Source of the DNA: an uncultured Oscillospiraceae bacterium
Lineage (GTDB): Bacteria > Bacillota > Clostridia > Oscillospirales > Acutalibacteraceae
Direction: 5' to 3'
Assembly: GCA_902489335.1 (NCBI GenBank)
Contig: CABTZO010000007.1
Coordinates: 1 to 31,043, forward strand
DNA length: 31,043 nt
Part shown: positions 1-8,231 of the stretch, in pieces
How the letters are laid out: the number at the start of each line of letters is the position of its first letter
Position numbering within the stretch: the first letter of the stretch is position 1
Made by a program: the position numbers and the translations under genes
The notes under the pieces: generated by a model
The model's input: only the letters and a program-made list of their open reading frames with translations
Database searches by the model: none
What the model was told of the DNA's origin: nothing

Positions 1-1046
1 ATGGCACTTGAAATTCCCGCCACCACCGGAAGCATTGTTGCAACATAAGGAATATTGTCGATAAAGGCGGAAGCCAAAACAGAAATCCAAAGAATAAGCG
101 AATACATAAAGAACAGATTTTGACCGCCTATTTTAACTATTTGAGCGGCGAGGGCATCAATAATTCCAACATGCTCAATGCCTGCTATTATTACAAACAG
201 AGAGGCTAAAAGTAAAAGTGTAAAATAGTCAAGGTCTTTTAAAACAGCCTTAATCATTGTAAAGTTTTTGTGTTTAATCAGATAAAAGATAAGACCTATA
301 ATCAAATAAGAAACACAGATAACACCGTTTGTTATTTGAGGTTTATTTTGAAAGAACGAGGCAATTATTAAAGATGCAATCATCATAAGAAGTAGGGCGG
401 ACGGAACATAGTCATTTACAACCGTTACTTCTTGTTTTGAAATCGGTGAATTTTGTTTTCTGAATCTTATATATAAAGTAGAAATCGCAGCCAGCAATCC
501 GATTTGATTTATCCAGAAAAGGCTTGGACGTCCGTTAAACCAAAAGAAATCTAAGAAATCCATCTTTGCCGCGCTTGCAAGCATAATTGAAGTGGTGTCT
601 CCGACTAAAGTCGCCGAGCCCTCGATATTTGAAGCGGCTGCGATAGCAATAACCATTGCAACGGGCGAAAATTTTAATTTTTTAGAGATACTTACGGCAA
701 CGGGAGCTATCATCAAAACCGTTGAAACATTGTCTACAAAGGCGGATATAATTCCCGAAAAAGATGCAAGGGCAATTATTGTCCACTTTATGTTCGAGGT
801 GTTGTTTACAATTAAATCTGCAAGTTTTGTAGGCATCTTAGACTCAATAAACAGCGTTACAAGTCCCATTGTGCCGCCTATCATCAAAAGAACGTTAAAA
901 TCTATTGCAGATATTATTTCTTTATAAGGAAGAAATCCTGTCGCAACAAAAATAATTGCACCTACAAAAGCAATATATGCTCGATATTTAGGCAGTGCAA
1001 TCATTAAAAGATAAACTATAACGAATATAATCAGTGCAATTTTCAT
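1..1046 (-). CDS. Ion transporter, ArsB/NhaD/SLC13 superfamily (3' end outside window)
   Basis: The gene starts at the ATG at 1046-1044, behind an AAGGAG ribosome binding site, and runs off the left edge. About 348 of the usual 400-430 residues are visible. My translation begins MKIALIIFVIVYLLMIALP and shows many hydrophobic membrane spans. Two motifs mark this superfamily of 11-12-span anion or Na+/H+ carriers: FVDNVSTVLMIAPV in the first half and the matching repeat FIDNIPYVATMLPV near the truncated end. GSATLVGDTTSIM follows the first. The two inverted-repeat halves each contribute such a loop. The substrate (dicarboxylate, arsenite, Na+/H+) cannot be read from the sequence. The gene has its own promoter just after the riboflavin operon terminator and is probably transcribed separately. 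Confidence 0.8.
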   Translation of the reverse strand, partial: MKIALIIFVIVYLLMIALPKYRAYIAFVGAIIFVATGFLPYKEIISAIDFNVLLMIGGTMGLVTLFIESKMPTKLADLIVNNTSNIKWTIIALASFSGIISAFVDNVSTVLMIAPVAVSISKKLKFSPVAMVIAIAAASNIEGSATLVGDTTSIMLASAAKMDFLDFFWFNGRPSLFWINQIGLLAAISTLYIRFRKQNSPISKQEVTVVNDYVPSALLLMMIASLIIASFFQNKPQITNGVICVSYLIIGLIFYLIKHKNFTMIKAVLKDLDYFTLLLLASLFVIIAGIEHVGIIDALAAQIVKIGGQNLFFMYSLILWISVLASAFIDNIPYVATMLPVVAGISSA

Positions 1047-1070
1047 AAAATCTCCTTGTGAATACAGACG

Positions 1071-1099
1071 ATAATAACATTAAGATTTCTTTTTGACAA
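1071..1099 (-). promoter_or_regulatory. Sigma-A promoter of the ion transporter gene
   Basis: On the minus strand, TTGTCA (1099-1094) and TATTAT (1076-1071) are separated by 17 bp, each one mismatch from consensus. The predicted transcript starts about 18 bases before the start codon of the ion transporter. Confidence 0.6.
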
Positions 1100-1101
1100 A
1101 T

Positions 1102-1129
1102 AAAAATCCGGCGGTAAAACCGGATTTTT
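1102..1129 (-). terminator. Intrinsic terminator of the riboflavin operon
   Basis: The 10-bp arms AAAAATCCGG (1102-1111) and CCGGATTTTT (1120-1129) flank an 8-nt loop a few bases after the ribH stop. The A/T flanks make it work in either direction. Its position fits the end of the rib transcript. Confidence 0.8.
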
Positions 1130-1134
1130 ATATT

Positions 1135-1596
1135 TTATATTTGTTCAATCAAATTAAGCATTTCAATTGCGGTTGTTGCTGCATCGCTTCCCTTGTTGCC
1201 TGCTTTTGAACCTGCTCTTTCAATAGCCTGTTCAAGATTATCGGTTGTTAAAACTCCGTAAATGACGGGTTTTTCGGTTTGCATTGCGGCAAGAGCAATT
1301 CCTTTTGTCATCTCGCTTGCAATCATGTCAAAATGTGGTGTTGAGCCACGTATTACGGCACCCAAACAAATTACGGCGTCATATTTATCACTCAGAGCAC
1401 ATTTTTTTGCGATAAGCGGAATTTCAAAACCACCCGGAACACGAATCACAGTTATTTCATCATCTTTTACACCGTGTCTTTGGAGAGTGTCCACTGCACC
1501 TTCCAGTAATTTGTCACCGATAAAATTGTTGAATCTTCCCAAAATTAAAGCATATTTTTTGCCTTTGCTGATAAGATTTCCGTTAATGTTATTCAT
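1135..1596 (-). CDS. ribH: 6,7-dimethyl-8-ribityllumazine synthase (riboflavin synthase beta chain)
   Basis: This 153-residue protein is full length for the family. It condenses 3,4-dihydroxy-2-butanone 4-phosphate with the ribityl-aminouracil made by RibD to give lumazine, the penultimate riboflavin intermediate. GRFN (20-23), VPGGFEIP (53-60) and GSTPHFD (84-90) are the family's substrate-binding segments. His88 and Arg127 fall exactly at the catalytic positions known in Bacillus subtilis. The start overlaps the end of ribBA by 8 bp, so translation is probably coupled. It is the last gene of the FMN-riboswitch operon and is followed by a terminator. Confidence 0.96.
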   Translation of the reverse strand: MNNINGNLISKGKKYALILGRFNNFIGDKLLEGAVDTLQRHGVKDDEITVIRVPGGFEIPLIAKKCALSDKYDAVICLGAVIRGSTPHFDMIASEMTKGIALAAMQTEKPVIYGVLTTDNLEQAIERAGSKAGNKGSDAATTAIEMLNLIEQI

Positions 1597-2809
1597 TATT
1601 ATCCTCCTTTTGAAACTCGCTGAGCCAATGATTCATTTTTTCAGCTTTTGTCTGCAAATAAAATTTATCTATTTTGTTGGAATGAATTTCGATAGGAACT
1701 CTTTTTTTGATTTCCATTCCATATTCTTTAAGGGAATAGACTTTATCGGGGTTGTTTGTTAAAAGTCTGATTTCCTTTACACCGAGGTCCTTTAGAATTT
1801 GTGCGCCGGTAGAATAATCTCTTAAATCTTCGGGAAAACCGAGTGCAAGATTTGCTTCAACCGTATCCATGCCTTGATCTTGAAGTTCATATGCTCTTAT
1901 TTTATTGACAAGACCTATTCCTCTTCCTTCTTGTCGCATATATAGGAGAATACCACGGCCCTCTTTTTCTATCATCTGCATGGCAAGTTGGAGTTGATTT
2001 CCGCAATCACATCTTAAAGACCCGAAAGCGTCTCCCGTAAGACATTCACTGTGAACTCTACAAAGCAAATCTTTTCCGTCTCCGATATTACCTTTTACCA
2101 AAGCAATATGGTGCTCTCCCGTAACGGTGTCAACATAGGAGTGAGCGGAAAAAGTTCCATATTTTGTAGGCATTTTTGCTATGCTTACTTTTCTGACACG
2201 AATTTCATGTAGTTTTTTATATTTCACAATTTCATCAACCGTGGTGATTTTAAGATTCATTTCTTTTGCAAGTTCATAAAGTTCGTTGCCTCTCATCATA
2301 TGACCGTCCTCGCGAATGATTTCACAGCAAAGACCGACCTGTCTAAGACCGGCAAGTTTAAGAAGATCAACAGTTGCTTCCGTATGACCTCTGCGAACAT
2401 ATAGTCCGCCTTTTCTCGATATAAGAGGGAACATATGCCCCGGTCTTCGAAAATCTTCCGGTTTGGAATTTGGGTCTGCAACTTTAAGGGCCGTTTGTGA
2501 TCTTTCATATGCTGAAATACCGGTGTCAGTGTCTTTACAGTCAATTGAAACGGTGAAGGCTGTTTGATGATTATCGGTGTTTTCAAGAACCATTTCAGGA
2601 AGATCAAGACTATCTGCAACAGCCTTATTCATAGGCATACAAATCAAGCCTTTTGCATATTTTGCCATAATGTTTATGTTTTCCGGAGTTGCAAATTCGG
2701 CGGCACATATGAAGTCACCCTCATTTTCCCTAGTCGGATCATCAGATACTATAATTATTTCGCCGTCTTGAAGAGCTTTTATAATATCTTCCATAGAGTT
2801 AGTTTTCAT
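1589..2809 (-). CDS. ribBA: Bifunctional 3,4-dihydroxy-2-butanone-4-phosphate synthase / GTP cyclohydrolase II
   Basis: This 406-residue protein is the usual length for the fusion. Residues 1 to about 205 are the RibB domain, which makes the four-carbon lumazine precursor from ribulose 5-phosphate; DDPTRENEGD (23-32) and RRGHTEATVDL (139-149) are its acidic loop and phosphate-binding motif. The rest is the RibA domain, which opens GTP in the first committed step. Its zinc cysteines are Cys256, Cys267 and Cys269 (HSEC, then RCDCGNQ), and QEGRGIGL (293-300) is the active-site loop. The ATG sits behind AAGGAG that overlaps the ribE stop, so the genes are translationally linked. Confidence 0.97.
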   Translation of the reverse strand: MKTNSMEDIIKALQDGEIIIVSDDPTRENEGDFICAAEFATPENINIMAKYAKGLICMPMNKAVADSLDLPEMVLENTDNHQTAFTVSIDCKDTDTGISAYERSQTALKVADPNSKPEDFRRPGHMFPLISRKGGLYVRRGHTEATVDLLKLAGLRQVGLCCEIIREDGHMMRGNELYELAKEMNLKITTVDEIVKYKKLHEIRVRKVSIAKMPTKYGTFSAHSYVDTVTGEHHIALVKGNIGDGKDLLCRVHSECLTGDAFGSLRCDCGNQLQLAMQMIEKEGRGILLYMRQEGRGIGLVNKIRAYELQDQGMDTVEANLALGFPEDLRDYSTGAQILKDLGVKEIRLLTNNPDKVYSLKEYGMEIKKRVPIEIHSNKIDKFYLQTKAEKMNHWLSEFQKEDNNE

Positions 2810-2818
2810 TTTTTCTCC

Positions 2819-3454
2819 TTAAAAATTATTATCAATTAAAAATTGTTCTGTAATCTTAAATTTTTGGTCTCGATTTAAGTATTTATCTATATATTTTCCC
2901 AGAATATCGGTTTCAATGTTTATAAAATCCCCGATTTTTTTATCATTAAAGGTTGTTTCGTTTAAGGTCGTTGGTATTATTGAAACTTTGAAAGAATTTT
3001 CAAATAAATCAGAAACGGTAAGTGATATGCCGTTTAAGGCAACTGAGCCACCGGAAACAATAAGTCGTATTATTTTTTCTTCGGCTTCTATTTCAAATTC
3101 AAATTTATTGGGTTCTTTATTTACGTTTATTATTTTTCCGATCCCGTCAACATGACCTTGAACAATATGACCCCCGAATCTGTCATTTAATGACATTGCT
3201 CTTTCAAGATTTACTTTATCGTTTTTTGACAAAAGCTTCAGGGTAGTTTTTTCCAAACTTACATTCATTACATCGGCGGTATAATAATTATCGCCCTTTT
3301 CGGTAACAGTCAAACAAACACCGTCGGTTGCTATTGAATCACCGATTTTGGTTTCTTCTAAAACTTTTTTTGCTTTAATTTTTATTGAAGTTCTCTCTGA
3401 ATTACTCTTTATATTTTCAATTGTTCCTATCTCTTCGATTATTCCTGTGAATAT
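2819..3454 (-). CDS. ribE: Riboflavin synthase alpha chain, apparent AUA start codon
   Basis: This enzyme dismutates two lumazines into riboflavin. The family's N-terminus is MFTGIIEE; here the frame reads (ATA)-FTGIIEEIG from 3454, with ATA where ATG is expected. GGAGGG lies 6 bases upstream. No ATG, GTG or TTG occurs in frame between that site and the conserved FTGIIEE. The first in-frame ATG (3313) would cut off 47 residues, including FTGIIEE and most of GDSIATDGVCLTVT, which is part of the first lumazine-binding repeat. From the ATA the protein is 211 residues, normal for the family. The second repeat includes HIVQGHVDGIG and GSVALNGISLTV. The start overlaps the ribD end by 16 bp. An assembly error replacing ATG is the alternative. 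Confidence 0.88.
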   Translation of the reverse strand: MFTGIIEEIGTIENIKSNSERTSIKIKAKKVLEETKIGDSIATDGVCLTVTEKGDNYYTADVMNVSLEKTTLKLLSKNDKVNLERAMSLNDRFGGHIVQGHVDGIGKIINVNKEPNKFEFEIEAEEKIIRLIVSGGSVALNGISLTVSDLFENSFKVSIIPTTLNETTFNDKKIGDFINIETDILGKYIDKYLNRDQKFKITEQFLIDNNF

Positions 3455-4530
3455 AAGTATCCCTCCAATTTTAAATCAGTACCGATTTTTTCGATTTTTA
3501 GGTTTTCAATGTGAGGACATTCTTCTAAGTTTTCAAATCCGTTTTTGCCCGAAAAAGACGGGGCTTTTTCTCCGCCTATAATTATAGGTGCGTAAAACAA
3601 AATTAATTTTTGAACTAAGTTTTCTCTTAAAAGTGAAAAATTGATTTCTCCTCCGCCTTCAACCAAAATATTTGCAATTCCCCTTTGATATGCTTTGGAA
3701 AGAGCTTGTTTTAAATCGACTTTTCCGTCAATATTGTCGGTTATAATAATTTCAATATTTTTATTTTCGGAAAGACTGTTGTAATTATTTTGATCAAAAC
3801 GTTCAGTTGTAAAAATCAAGGTTTTTGCACCACTTCTTAAAAGCTTTGCATCAGGAGATATTTTTAATTTTGAGTCAAAAATTATTTTTACCGGATCAAC
3901 TCCGCCTTCTATCCTTGTGTTTAATCTCGGATCATCATTTATCACTGTTTGAATTCCAACTGCAATCCCTTGATTTATATGTCTTAGAAAATGAGAATAT
4001 TCTCGGCTCTTTGTGCAGGAAATCCATTGTGATTGTCCTGTGCAGGTTGCAATTTTACCGTCTAAACTGATTGCGCTTTTTAAAGTAACAAAGGGCATGT
4101 TGTTTTTAATATGGTAAAAGAAAGCTTCGTTGAGTTCGTCGCAACTTTCTTTTAAAACTCCACTTGTCACTTCGATTCCGGCTTGTCGAAGAATTTTTAT
4201 ACCTTTACCTGAAACTTTAGAGTTTGGATCGACAGATCCGATATATACTTTTGATATTGGTGTGTTTAAAATCGCTTTTGTGCATGGTGGTTGTTTACCT
4301 TCGTGACAGCAAGGTTCGAGATTTACATACATTTCAGAGCCGCTGGGTATTTCATTCGCGTTTCTTATTGCGTCAACTTCGGCGTGAATATCTCCGTAAC
4401 TATGATGATATCCGGTTGAAATTACAGTGTCGTCTTTTACTATAACGGCACCTACCAGGGGATTGAGTCCTGTTTTACCATATCCTTTTTTTGCTTCCTG
4501 TAAAGCAAGTTCCATAAATTTTTCTTGCAT
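3439..4530 (-). CDS. ribD: Bifunctional diaminohydroxyphosphoribosylaminopyrimidine deaminase / reductase
   Basis: The 363-residue protein has an N-terminal cytidine-deaminase-like domain and a C-terminal DHFR-like NADPH reductase domain. It performs the second and third steps from GTP to riboflavin. Zinc ligands His49, Cys74 and Cys83 (HAEVDA, EPCCHEGKQPPC) sit at the same numbers as in B. subtilis RibG, with Glu51 as the catalytic acid. The reductase half has SLDGKIA and LVEGGGEINF. It starts with ATG after GAGGTC, about a dozen bases past the T-run of the riboswitch terminator. First gene of the rib operon. Confidence 0.96.
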   Translation of the reverse strand: MQEKFMELALQEAKKGYGKTGLNPLVGAVIVKDDTVISTGYHHSYGDIHAEVDAIRNANEIPSGSEMYVNLEPCCHEGKQPPCTKAILNTPISKVYIGSVDPNSKVSGKGIKILRQAGIEVTSGVLKESCDELNEAFFYHIKNNMPFVTLKSAISLDGKIATCTGQSQWISCTKSREYSHFLRHINQGIAVGIQTVINDDPRLNTRIEGGVDPVKIIFDSKLKISPDAKLLRSGAKTLIFTTERFDQNNYNSLSENKNIEIIITDNIDGKVDLKQALSKAYQRGIANILVEGGGEINFSLLRENLVQKLILFYAPIIIGGEKAPSFSGKNGFENLEECPHIENLKIEKIGTDLKLEGYLYSQE

Positions 4531-4542
4531 AAAGACCTCAAT

Positions 4543-4569
4543 AAAAAAGTCCTTGAAAAATTCAAGGAC
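4543..4569 (-). terminator. FMN-controlled intrinsic terminator (expression platform)
   Basis: GTCCTTGAA and TTCAAGGAC form a 9-bp stem with a 3-nt loop, and the minus strand then runs TTTTTT directly before the ribD ribosome binding site. Lying between the FMN aptamer and ribD, it is the expected premature-termination switch: high FMN should favour this hairpin and stop transcription of the operon. Confidence 0.85.
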
Positions 4570-4584
4570 AATGCATTCTACAAA

Positions 4585-4692
4585 ACTTTTATCATCCAGA
4601 CTTTACTGTCGGTCTCGGAATTTCACCAAGTCAGCTCTCGCTCGCGGACTTTACCGCCGGTAAGGAATTTCACCTGTCCCCAAAGTAGTTTT
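4585..4692 (-). promoter_or_regulatory. FMN riboswitch aptamer (RFN element)
   Basis: On the minus strand the RFN core blocks appear in order: GGGGACAGGTGAAATTCC, then ACCGGCGGTAAAGTCCGCGA, a variable arm, GGTGAAATTCCGAGACCGAC, and AGTAAAGTCTGGATG. Short A/T-rich ends (ACTTT and AAAGT) can pair as P1. The element precedes ribD and a terminator, so it senses FMN and represses the riboflavin operon. Confidence 0.95.
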
Positions 4693-4706
4693 ATTAAACT
4701 ATATAC

Positions 4707-4734
4707 ATGTTAGCATTTTCTGAGGATATGTCAA
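4707..4734 (-). promoter_or_regulatory. Promoter of the riboflavin operon
   Basis: On the minus strand a perfect TTGACA (4734-4729) lies 16 bp from TAACAT (4712-4707). A TG dinucleotide one base ahead makes it an extended -10. The start point falls about 10 bases before the FMN aptamer. The rest of the 4531-4901 gap holds the aptamer, its terminator, this promoter and the divergent promoter of the next gene. Confidence 0.65.
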
Positions 4735-4834
4735 CTAAAAACCAAGTATTGCGAATTAATTTTTGTTAAAAAGCTGAAAAGAAAAGCTTTTTTTCGTCAT
4801 AATAGCTATATTATTTGAAATAATTCTAAAAAAG

Positions 4835-4862
4835 TTGACAATTTCTTAAAAAAGTATAATAT
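4835..4862 (+). promoter_or_regulatory. Promoter of the SCP2-domain gene
   Basis: A perfect TTGACA (4835-4840) is followed by TATAAT at 4855-4860 with a short 14-bp spacer, or by TAATAT at 4857-4862 with a 16-bp spacer. Both are about 40 bases before the start codon. Which hexamer is used cannot be told from sequence alone. Confidence 0.55.
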
Positions 4863-4901
4863 TAGAACTATATGAAAATTATTTTGAAAGGGAGAATTTA
4901 A

Positions 4902-5669
4902 ATGATTGATCCTAAAGTATTAGCTTCGATTGGTGCTCATGCGATTCTCAGAAATATTGAAGATTTCACAGAATTAGTACCTGATGCAGCGAAAATCATC
5001 GGAAAAAAACGAGTTTCGATAAGATTTTCTATTCCTGAGATTGACAAGCTCACACTGAAGTTTGACAACGGCAAATGTCTAGCCATGAGAGGAGAGGGAA
5101 TTCCCAGCAATATGAACCTTCTTTTCACAAGCCCTGAACATTTCATCGGAATGCTAAAGGGAACAAAAATGCCGATTCCTACTCGTGGACTTCAACACTT
5201 AGGCTTTTTGTCTAAAGATTTTGTTAAACTTACAGACCTTATGACTGAATATCTCAAACCGGATCCGGAAAGACTTAAGAATGATGCTGAGTTCCGTAGA
5301 GTTAGCACAATTCTTACTGCTTATGTAGCTTGCTTCTCACTTTGCGAGATTGCAAACCTTGACAGAGTAGGAAAAATTACAAACAGTTGTATTGAAGACG
5401 GAGTTATAAGCTTTGAAATAAAAGACGAACTCTACATTCATCTTGTTAAAAAAGATGGCAAACTTACCTGTGTAAAGGGTGCTCATCCGAAGCCCGATGC
5501 ATTTATGATATTTGATGATATTGATACTGCATGCGGTGTTTTAACAGGCACGTTGGACAGCTTTGCTTGTATTGGCGGTGGCAAACTCACAGTTAAAGGC
5601 CACATGAACATGATTGATAACCTTAACAGATTACTCAATCAAGTACAGTTTTATAGTGCGGAGGTCTAA
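4902..5669 (+). CDS. SCP2 sterol-binding-fold protein of unknown function
   Basis: This 255-residue soluble protein has no signal peptide or membrane span. My reading is of SCP2-like sequence: the first half has a KLTLKFDNGKCLAM strand pair and a segment resembling the SCP2 ligand pocket (TSPEHFIGMLKGT), and the second half repeats the theme (KDELYIHLVKKDGKLTC, then DDIDTACGVLTGTLDSFACI). SCP2 folds bind lipids or act as small-molecule pockets; the ligand here is unknown. AAAGGGAG precedes the ATG. The aminomutase-like gene follows after 3 bases, so the two proteins are made together and probably work together. The domain call rests on motif resemblance only. Confidence 0.7.
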   Translation: MIDPKVLASIGAHAILRNIEDFTELVPDAAKIIGKKRVSIRFSIPEIDKLTLKFDNGKCLAMRGEGIPSNMNLLFTSPEHFIGMLKGTKMPIPTRGLQHLGFLSKDFVKLTDLMTEYLKPDPERLKNDAEFRRVSTILTAYVACFSLCEIANLDRVGKITNSCIEDGVISFEIKDELYIHLVKKDGKLTCVKGAHPKPDAFMIFDDIDTACGVLTGTLDSFACIGGGKLTVKGHMNMIDNLNRLLNQVQFYSAEV

Positions 5670-5672
5670 ATA

Positions 5673-6926
5673 ATGGAAACTTATAAATATCCAAAGAGTA
5701 AAGAACTCTTTCTCAGAGCTACAAAATCAATTCCCGGCGGAGTTTACGGACACTTAGGACCATCAGAAGCATGTATGACTCCGATTGAGGCATATCCTTT
5801 CTATAGCTCAAAGGCAAAAGGTGCTTATTTCTGGGATTTGGACGGAAACAGATTCATTGATTATATGTGCGCTTATGGACCAAACGTTTTAGGATATAAC
5901 GATCCTGACGTTGACAAGGCTGCAAAAGAACAACTTGAACTTGGAAACTGTGTTACGCTTCCATCAACCAAAATGGTTGAATTTGCTGAACTTTTAGTTG
6001 ACACTGTATCTTCTGCTGATTGGGCTTTCTTTGCCAAAAACGGCGGAGATGTTACAAACCTTGCTATGCTTACTGCAAGAGCAGCAACAGGAAGAGAAAT
6101 AATCGTTAAATTTGTCGGCGGTTATCACGGTGTTCAACCTTGGATGTTAAATGAAGGATATCCGGGTGTTATTCAGCCTGATGTTAAAAATGTTATTACT
6201 ATTCCTTTCAATCGTCCCGAATTGTTTGCCGAAGTAATCAGACAACATCCCGGAAAGATTGCAGGACTTATTTCTACACCTTACAGTCACCCGGCACTTG
6301 CACCTAGTGAAATGCCAAAAGAAGGTTTCTGGAAAGAAATCAGAAAACTTTGCACAGACAACGGTATTGTTCTCATTATTGATGACGTTCGTTGCGGTTT
6401 CAGAATTGATACAAAGGGTTCGGATCATCATTTCGGATTTGAAGCTGATTTGATCTGCTTCTGTAAAGCTCTTGCTAACGGATATAACGTTAGTGCTCTT
6501 TGCGGAAAAGATTCTCTCAAGAGTGCTGTAGGTTCCGTTTTCTATACCGGAAGTTATTGGCTTTCATCTGTTCCTTTTGCAGCCGGCGTTGCCTGCATTA
6601 AGAAACTTCGTGAAATGGACGGAGCAAAAGTTATGAATGAAAAGGGCAAGAAGATGACCGACGGTCTTGTTAAATTAGGTAAAGAAAAAGGCTTTGACTT
6701 TGAAGTTACAGGAATGCCTGCTATGTTCTTTATGCATATCAACAATGATCATGCCGGACTTATTCACCAAGAATGGGTTGGAGAAATGGTTAAACGCGGA
6801 ATCTTCATGTCTAACCACCACAACCAATTTATCAACTGTGCTCTATCTGATGAAGATATTCAACATACTTGGGATGTTGCAGAAGAAGCATTTGATGTTG
6901 TTAAAAAGAATCATCCTGAAATCTAA
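5673..6926 (+). CDS. Class III PLP aminotransferase, glutamate-1-semialdehyde aminomutase-like
   Basis: The 417-residue protein has the fold-type I class III pattern. KAKGAYFWDLDGNRFIDY (47-64) is the N-terminal signature. KNGGDVTNLAMLTARAATGR (122-141) corresponds to the family's cofactor-phosphate segment, YHG is at 151-153, and DDVRCGFR (237-244) has Asp237 to hold the pyridine nitrogen. Lys265 in FCKALANGY is the expected Schiff-base lysine. It resembles HemL, but there is no tetrapyrrole gene here, and HemL usually has DEVMTGFR rather than DDVRCGFR. It is therefore more likely a HemL-like transaminase or aminomutase acting on another amino acid or semialdehyde. It is co-transcribed with the SCP2-fold gene and ends at a strong terminator. 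Confidence 0.82.
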   Translation: METYKYPKSKELFLRATKSIPGGVYGHLGPSEACMTPIEAYPFYSSKAKGAYFWDLDGNRFIDYMCAYGPNVLGYNDPDVDKAAKEQLELGNCVTLPSTKMVEFAELLVDTVSSADWAFFAKNGGDVTNLAMLTARAATGREIIVKFVGGYHGVQPWMLNEGYPGVIQPDVKNVITIPFNRPELFAEVIRQHPGKIAGLISTPYSHPALAPSEMPKEGFWKEIRKLCTDNGIVLIIDDVRCGFRIDTKGSDHHFGFEADLICFCKALANGYNVSALCGKDSLKSAVGSVFYTGSYWLSSVPFAAGVACIKKLREMDGAKVMNEKGKKMTDGLVKLGKEKGFDFEVTGMPAMFFMHINNDHAGLIHQEWVGEMVKRGIFMSNHHNQFINCALSDEDIQHTWDVAEEAFDVVKKNHPEI

Positions 6927-6942
6927 AGGAAGATTAAAATCT

Positions 6943-6974
6943 AAGAGTTTGGGTTTATCCCAAACTCTTTTTTT
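6943..6974 (+). terminator. Intrinsic terminator after the aminotransferase gene
   Basis: AAGAGTTTGGG and CCCAAACTCTT form an 11-bp perfect stem with a TTTAT loop, followed by a run of T. It ends the SCP2/aminotransferase transcript. Confidence 0.92.
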
Positions 6975-7050
6975 GAATAATTTAAATTTATCTTCTCAAA
7001 AGAGAGCGTATATATTAAAAACATGTTAGAATAGACAAAGGGGGAGAGAT

Positions 7051-8223
7051 GTGAATTTTATTTATGATATACCGACAAAAGTTTATTTTGGAAAAAATTT
7101 AATTGTCGGTAATTTGGGAAAAGAGATAAAAAAAGTTGATAATAAGGTTTTGCTTGTCTATGGTAAAAATTCAATAAAAAAAATCGGACTGTATGATAAG
7201 GTAATTGAGGAACTCAAAAACAGTGAAATAGAAATCTATGAGCTTCCGGGAATAGATCCTAATCCTCGAGTAACCGATGTAAATAAGGGTGCAAAGATTT
7301 GCAGAGAAAATAATATTAAAGCTATTTTGGCTGTTGGCGGCGGTTCTTCAATCGACTGCGCAAAATTTATCGGAGCGGCTTATTATTATGATAAAGATGC
7401 CTGGGATTTACTCATACATCCCGAGAAAGTAACTGACAGTTTGCCTATATTCAGCGTTTTGACTTTATCTGCAACCGGATCGGAAATGGATCCGAGTGCA
7501 GTTATTTCTAATATGGAAACAATGGAGAAAATCGGTGGAACACATCAATGCATGTATCCTCGTGTTTCATTTTTGGATCCGCAAAACACGTTCAGCGTCG
7601 ATAAATATCAAACAGCTTGTGGAAGCGCGGATATGATTTCTCACTTAATCGAGCAATATTTTTCTCCATACGATGATTTGGAAATGCTTGATTATATGAT
7701 TGAAGGATTATTCAAGACTATTATCAAATATACTAAGATTGCAATTGATGAGCCGAAAAACTATGAGGCACGAGCTAATCTGATGTGGGCTTCCTCGTTT
7801 GCTCTCAACGGTTTTGTAGAGGGTGCAAAAGTTCAGGCTTGGTCCTGCCATCCGATTGAACATCAACTTTCCGCTTTTTATGACATTACGCACGGCTTGG
7901 GACTTGCAATTTTAACTCCGCGTTGGATGAGATTTTGCCTTGAAAATCCTAAAAATGTAGGAAGATTCAAAAGATTTGCAATTAATGTATTCAATATCGA
8001 AGATCGCGGAACTGACAAAGAAATAGCATTAAAGGGCATAGAAGCCTTGGAAAACTTCTTATATCAAACCTGTAAACTTTCAAATAATCTTACCGAAATA
8101 GATATTGACGATAAATATTTTGAAACAATGGCTAACAGAATAACCGGAGGCGGTGTTTTCAAAGGAGCATATGAAGACATGGACTCTGAAGATATAATTT
8201 CAATTTTAAGAAACTGCCTATAA
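7051..8223 (+). CDS. Iron-containing alcohol dehydrogenase (YqhD/butanol dehydrogenase type)
   Basis: This 390-residue protein is full length for group III alcohol dehydrogenases, which reduce aldehydes with NAD(P)H. GGGSSIDCAKF (96-106) binds the dinucleotide. The metal ligands Asp194, His198, His267 and His281 fall at the same positions as in E. coli YqhD (SADMISH, CHPIEHQLSAFYDITHG). It starts with GTG four bases after GGGGGAG; the ATG overlapping that GTG is out of frame and closes at once. A possible extended -10 (TGTTAGAAT, 7024-7032) lies upstream but has no clear -35. The substrate is unknown; the neighbouring aminotransferase could supply an aldehyde, which is only inference. Confidence 0.92.
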   Translation: MNFIYDIPTKVYFGKNLIVGNLGKEIKKVDNKVLLVYGKNSIKKIGLYDKVIEELKNSEIEIYELPGIDPNPRVTDVNKGAKICRENNIKAILAVGGGSSIDCAKFIGAAYYYDKDAWDLLIHPEKVTDSLPIFSVLTLSATGSEMDPSAVISNMETMEKIGGTHQCMYPRVSFLDPQNTFSVDKYQTACGSADMISHLIEQYFSPYDDLEMLDYMIEGLFKTIIKYTKIAIDEPKNYEARANLMWASSFALNGFVEGAKVQAWSCHPIEHQLSAFYDITHGLGLAILTPRWMRFCLENPKNVGRFKRFAINVFNIEDRGTDKEIALKGIEALENFLYQTCKLSNNLTEIDIDDKYFETMANRITGGGVFKGAYEDMDSEDIISILRNCL

Positions 8224-8231
8224 TATATTTA

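Noticed and set aside
592..927. Open frame of 111 codons on the plus strand
   Set aside because: It is the complement of a membrane transporter gene read on the minus strand, whose motifs and start signals are clear.
1262..1762. Open frame of 166 codons on the plus strand across ribH and ribBA
   Set aside because: Antisense to two well-matched riboflavin genes, with no ribosome binding site and no recognisable family.
2819..3313. Shorter ribE beginning at the first in-frame ATG
   Set aside because: It would lose FTGIIEE and most of the first lumazine-binding repeat, and no good ribosome binding site precedes it.
4768..4793. AAAAGC/GCTTTT hairpin with a T-run on the plus strand
   Set aside because: Only 6 weak base pairs and an 11-nt loop, with no gene upstream on that strand to terminate; left out as a feature.
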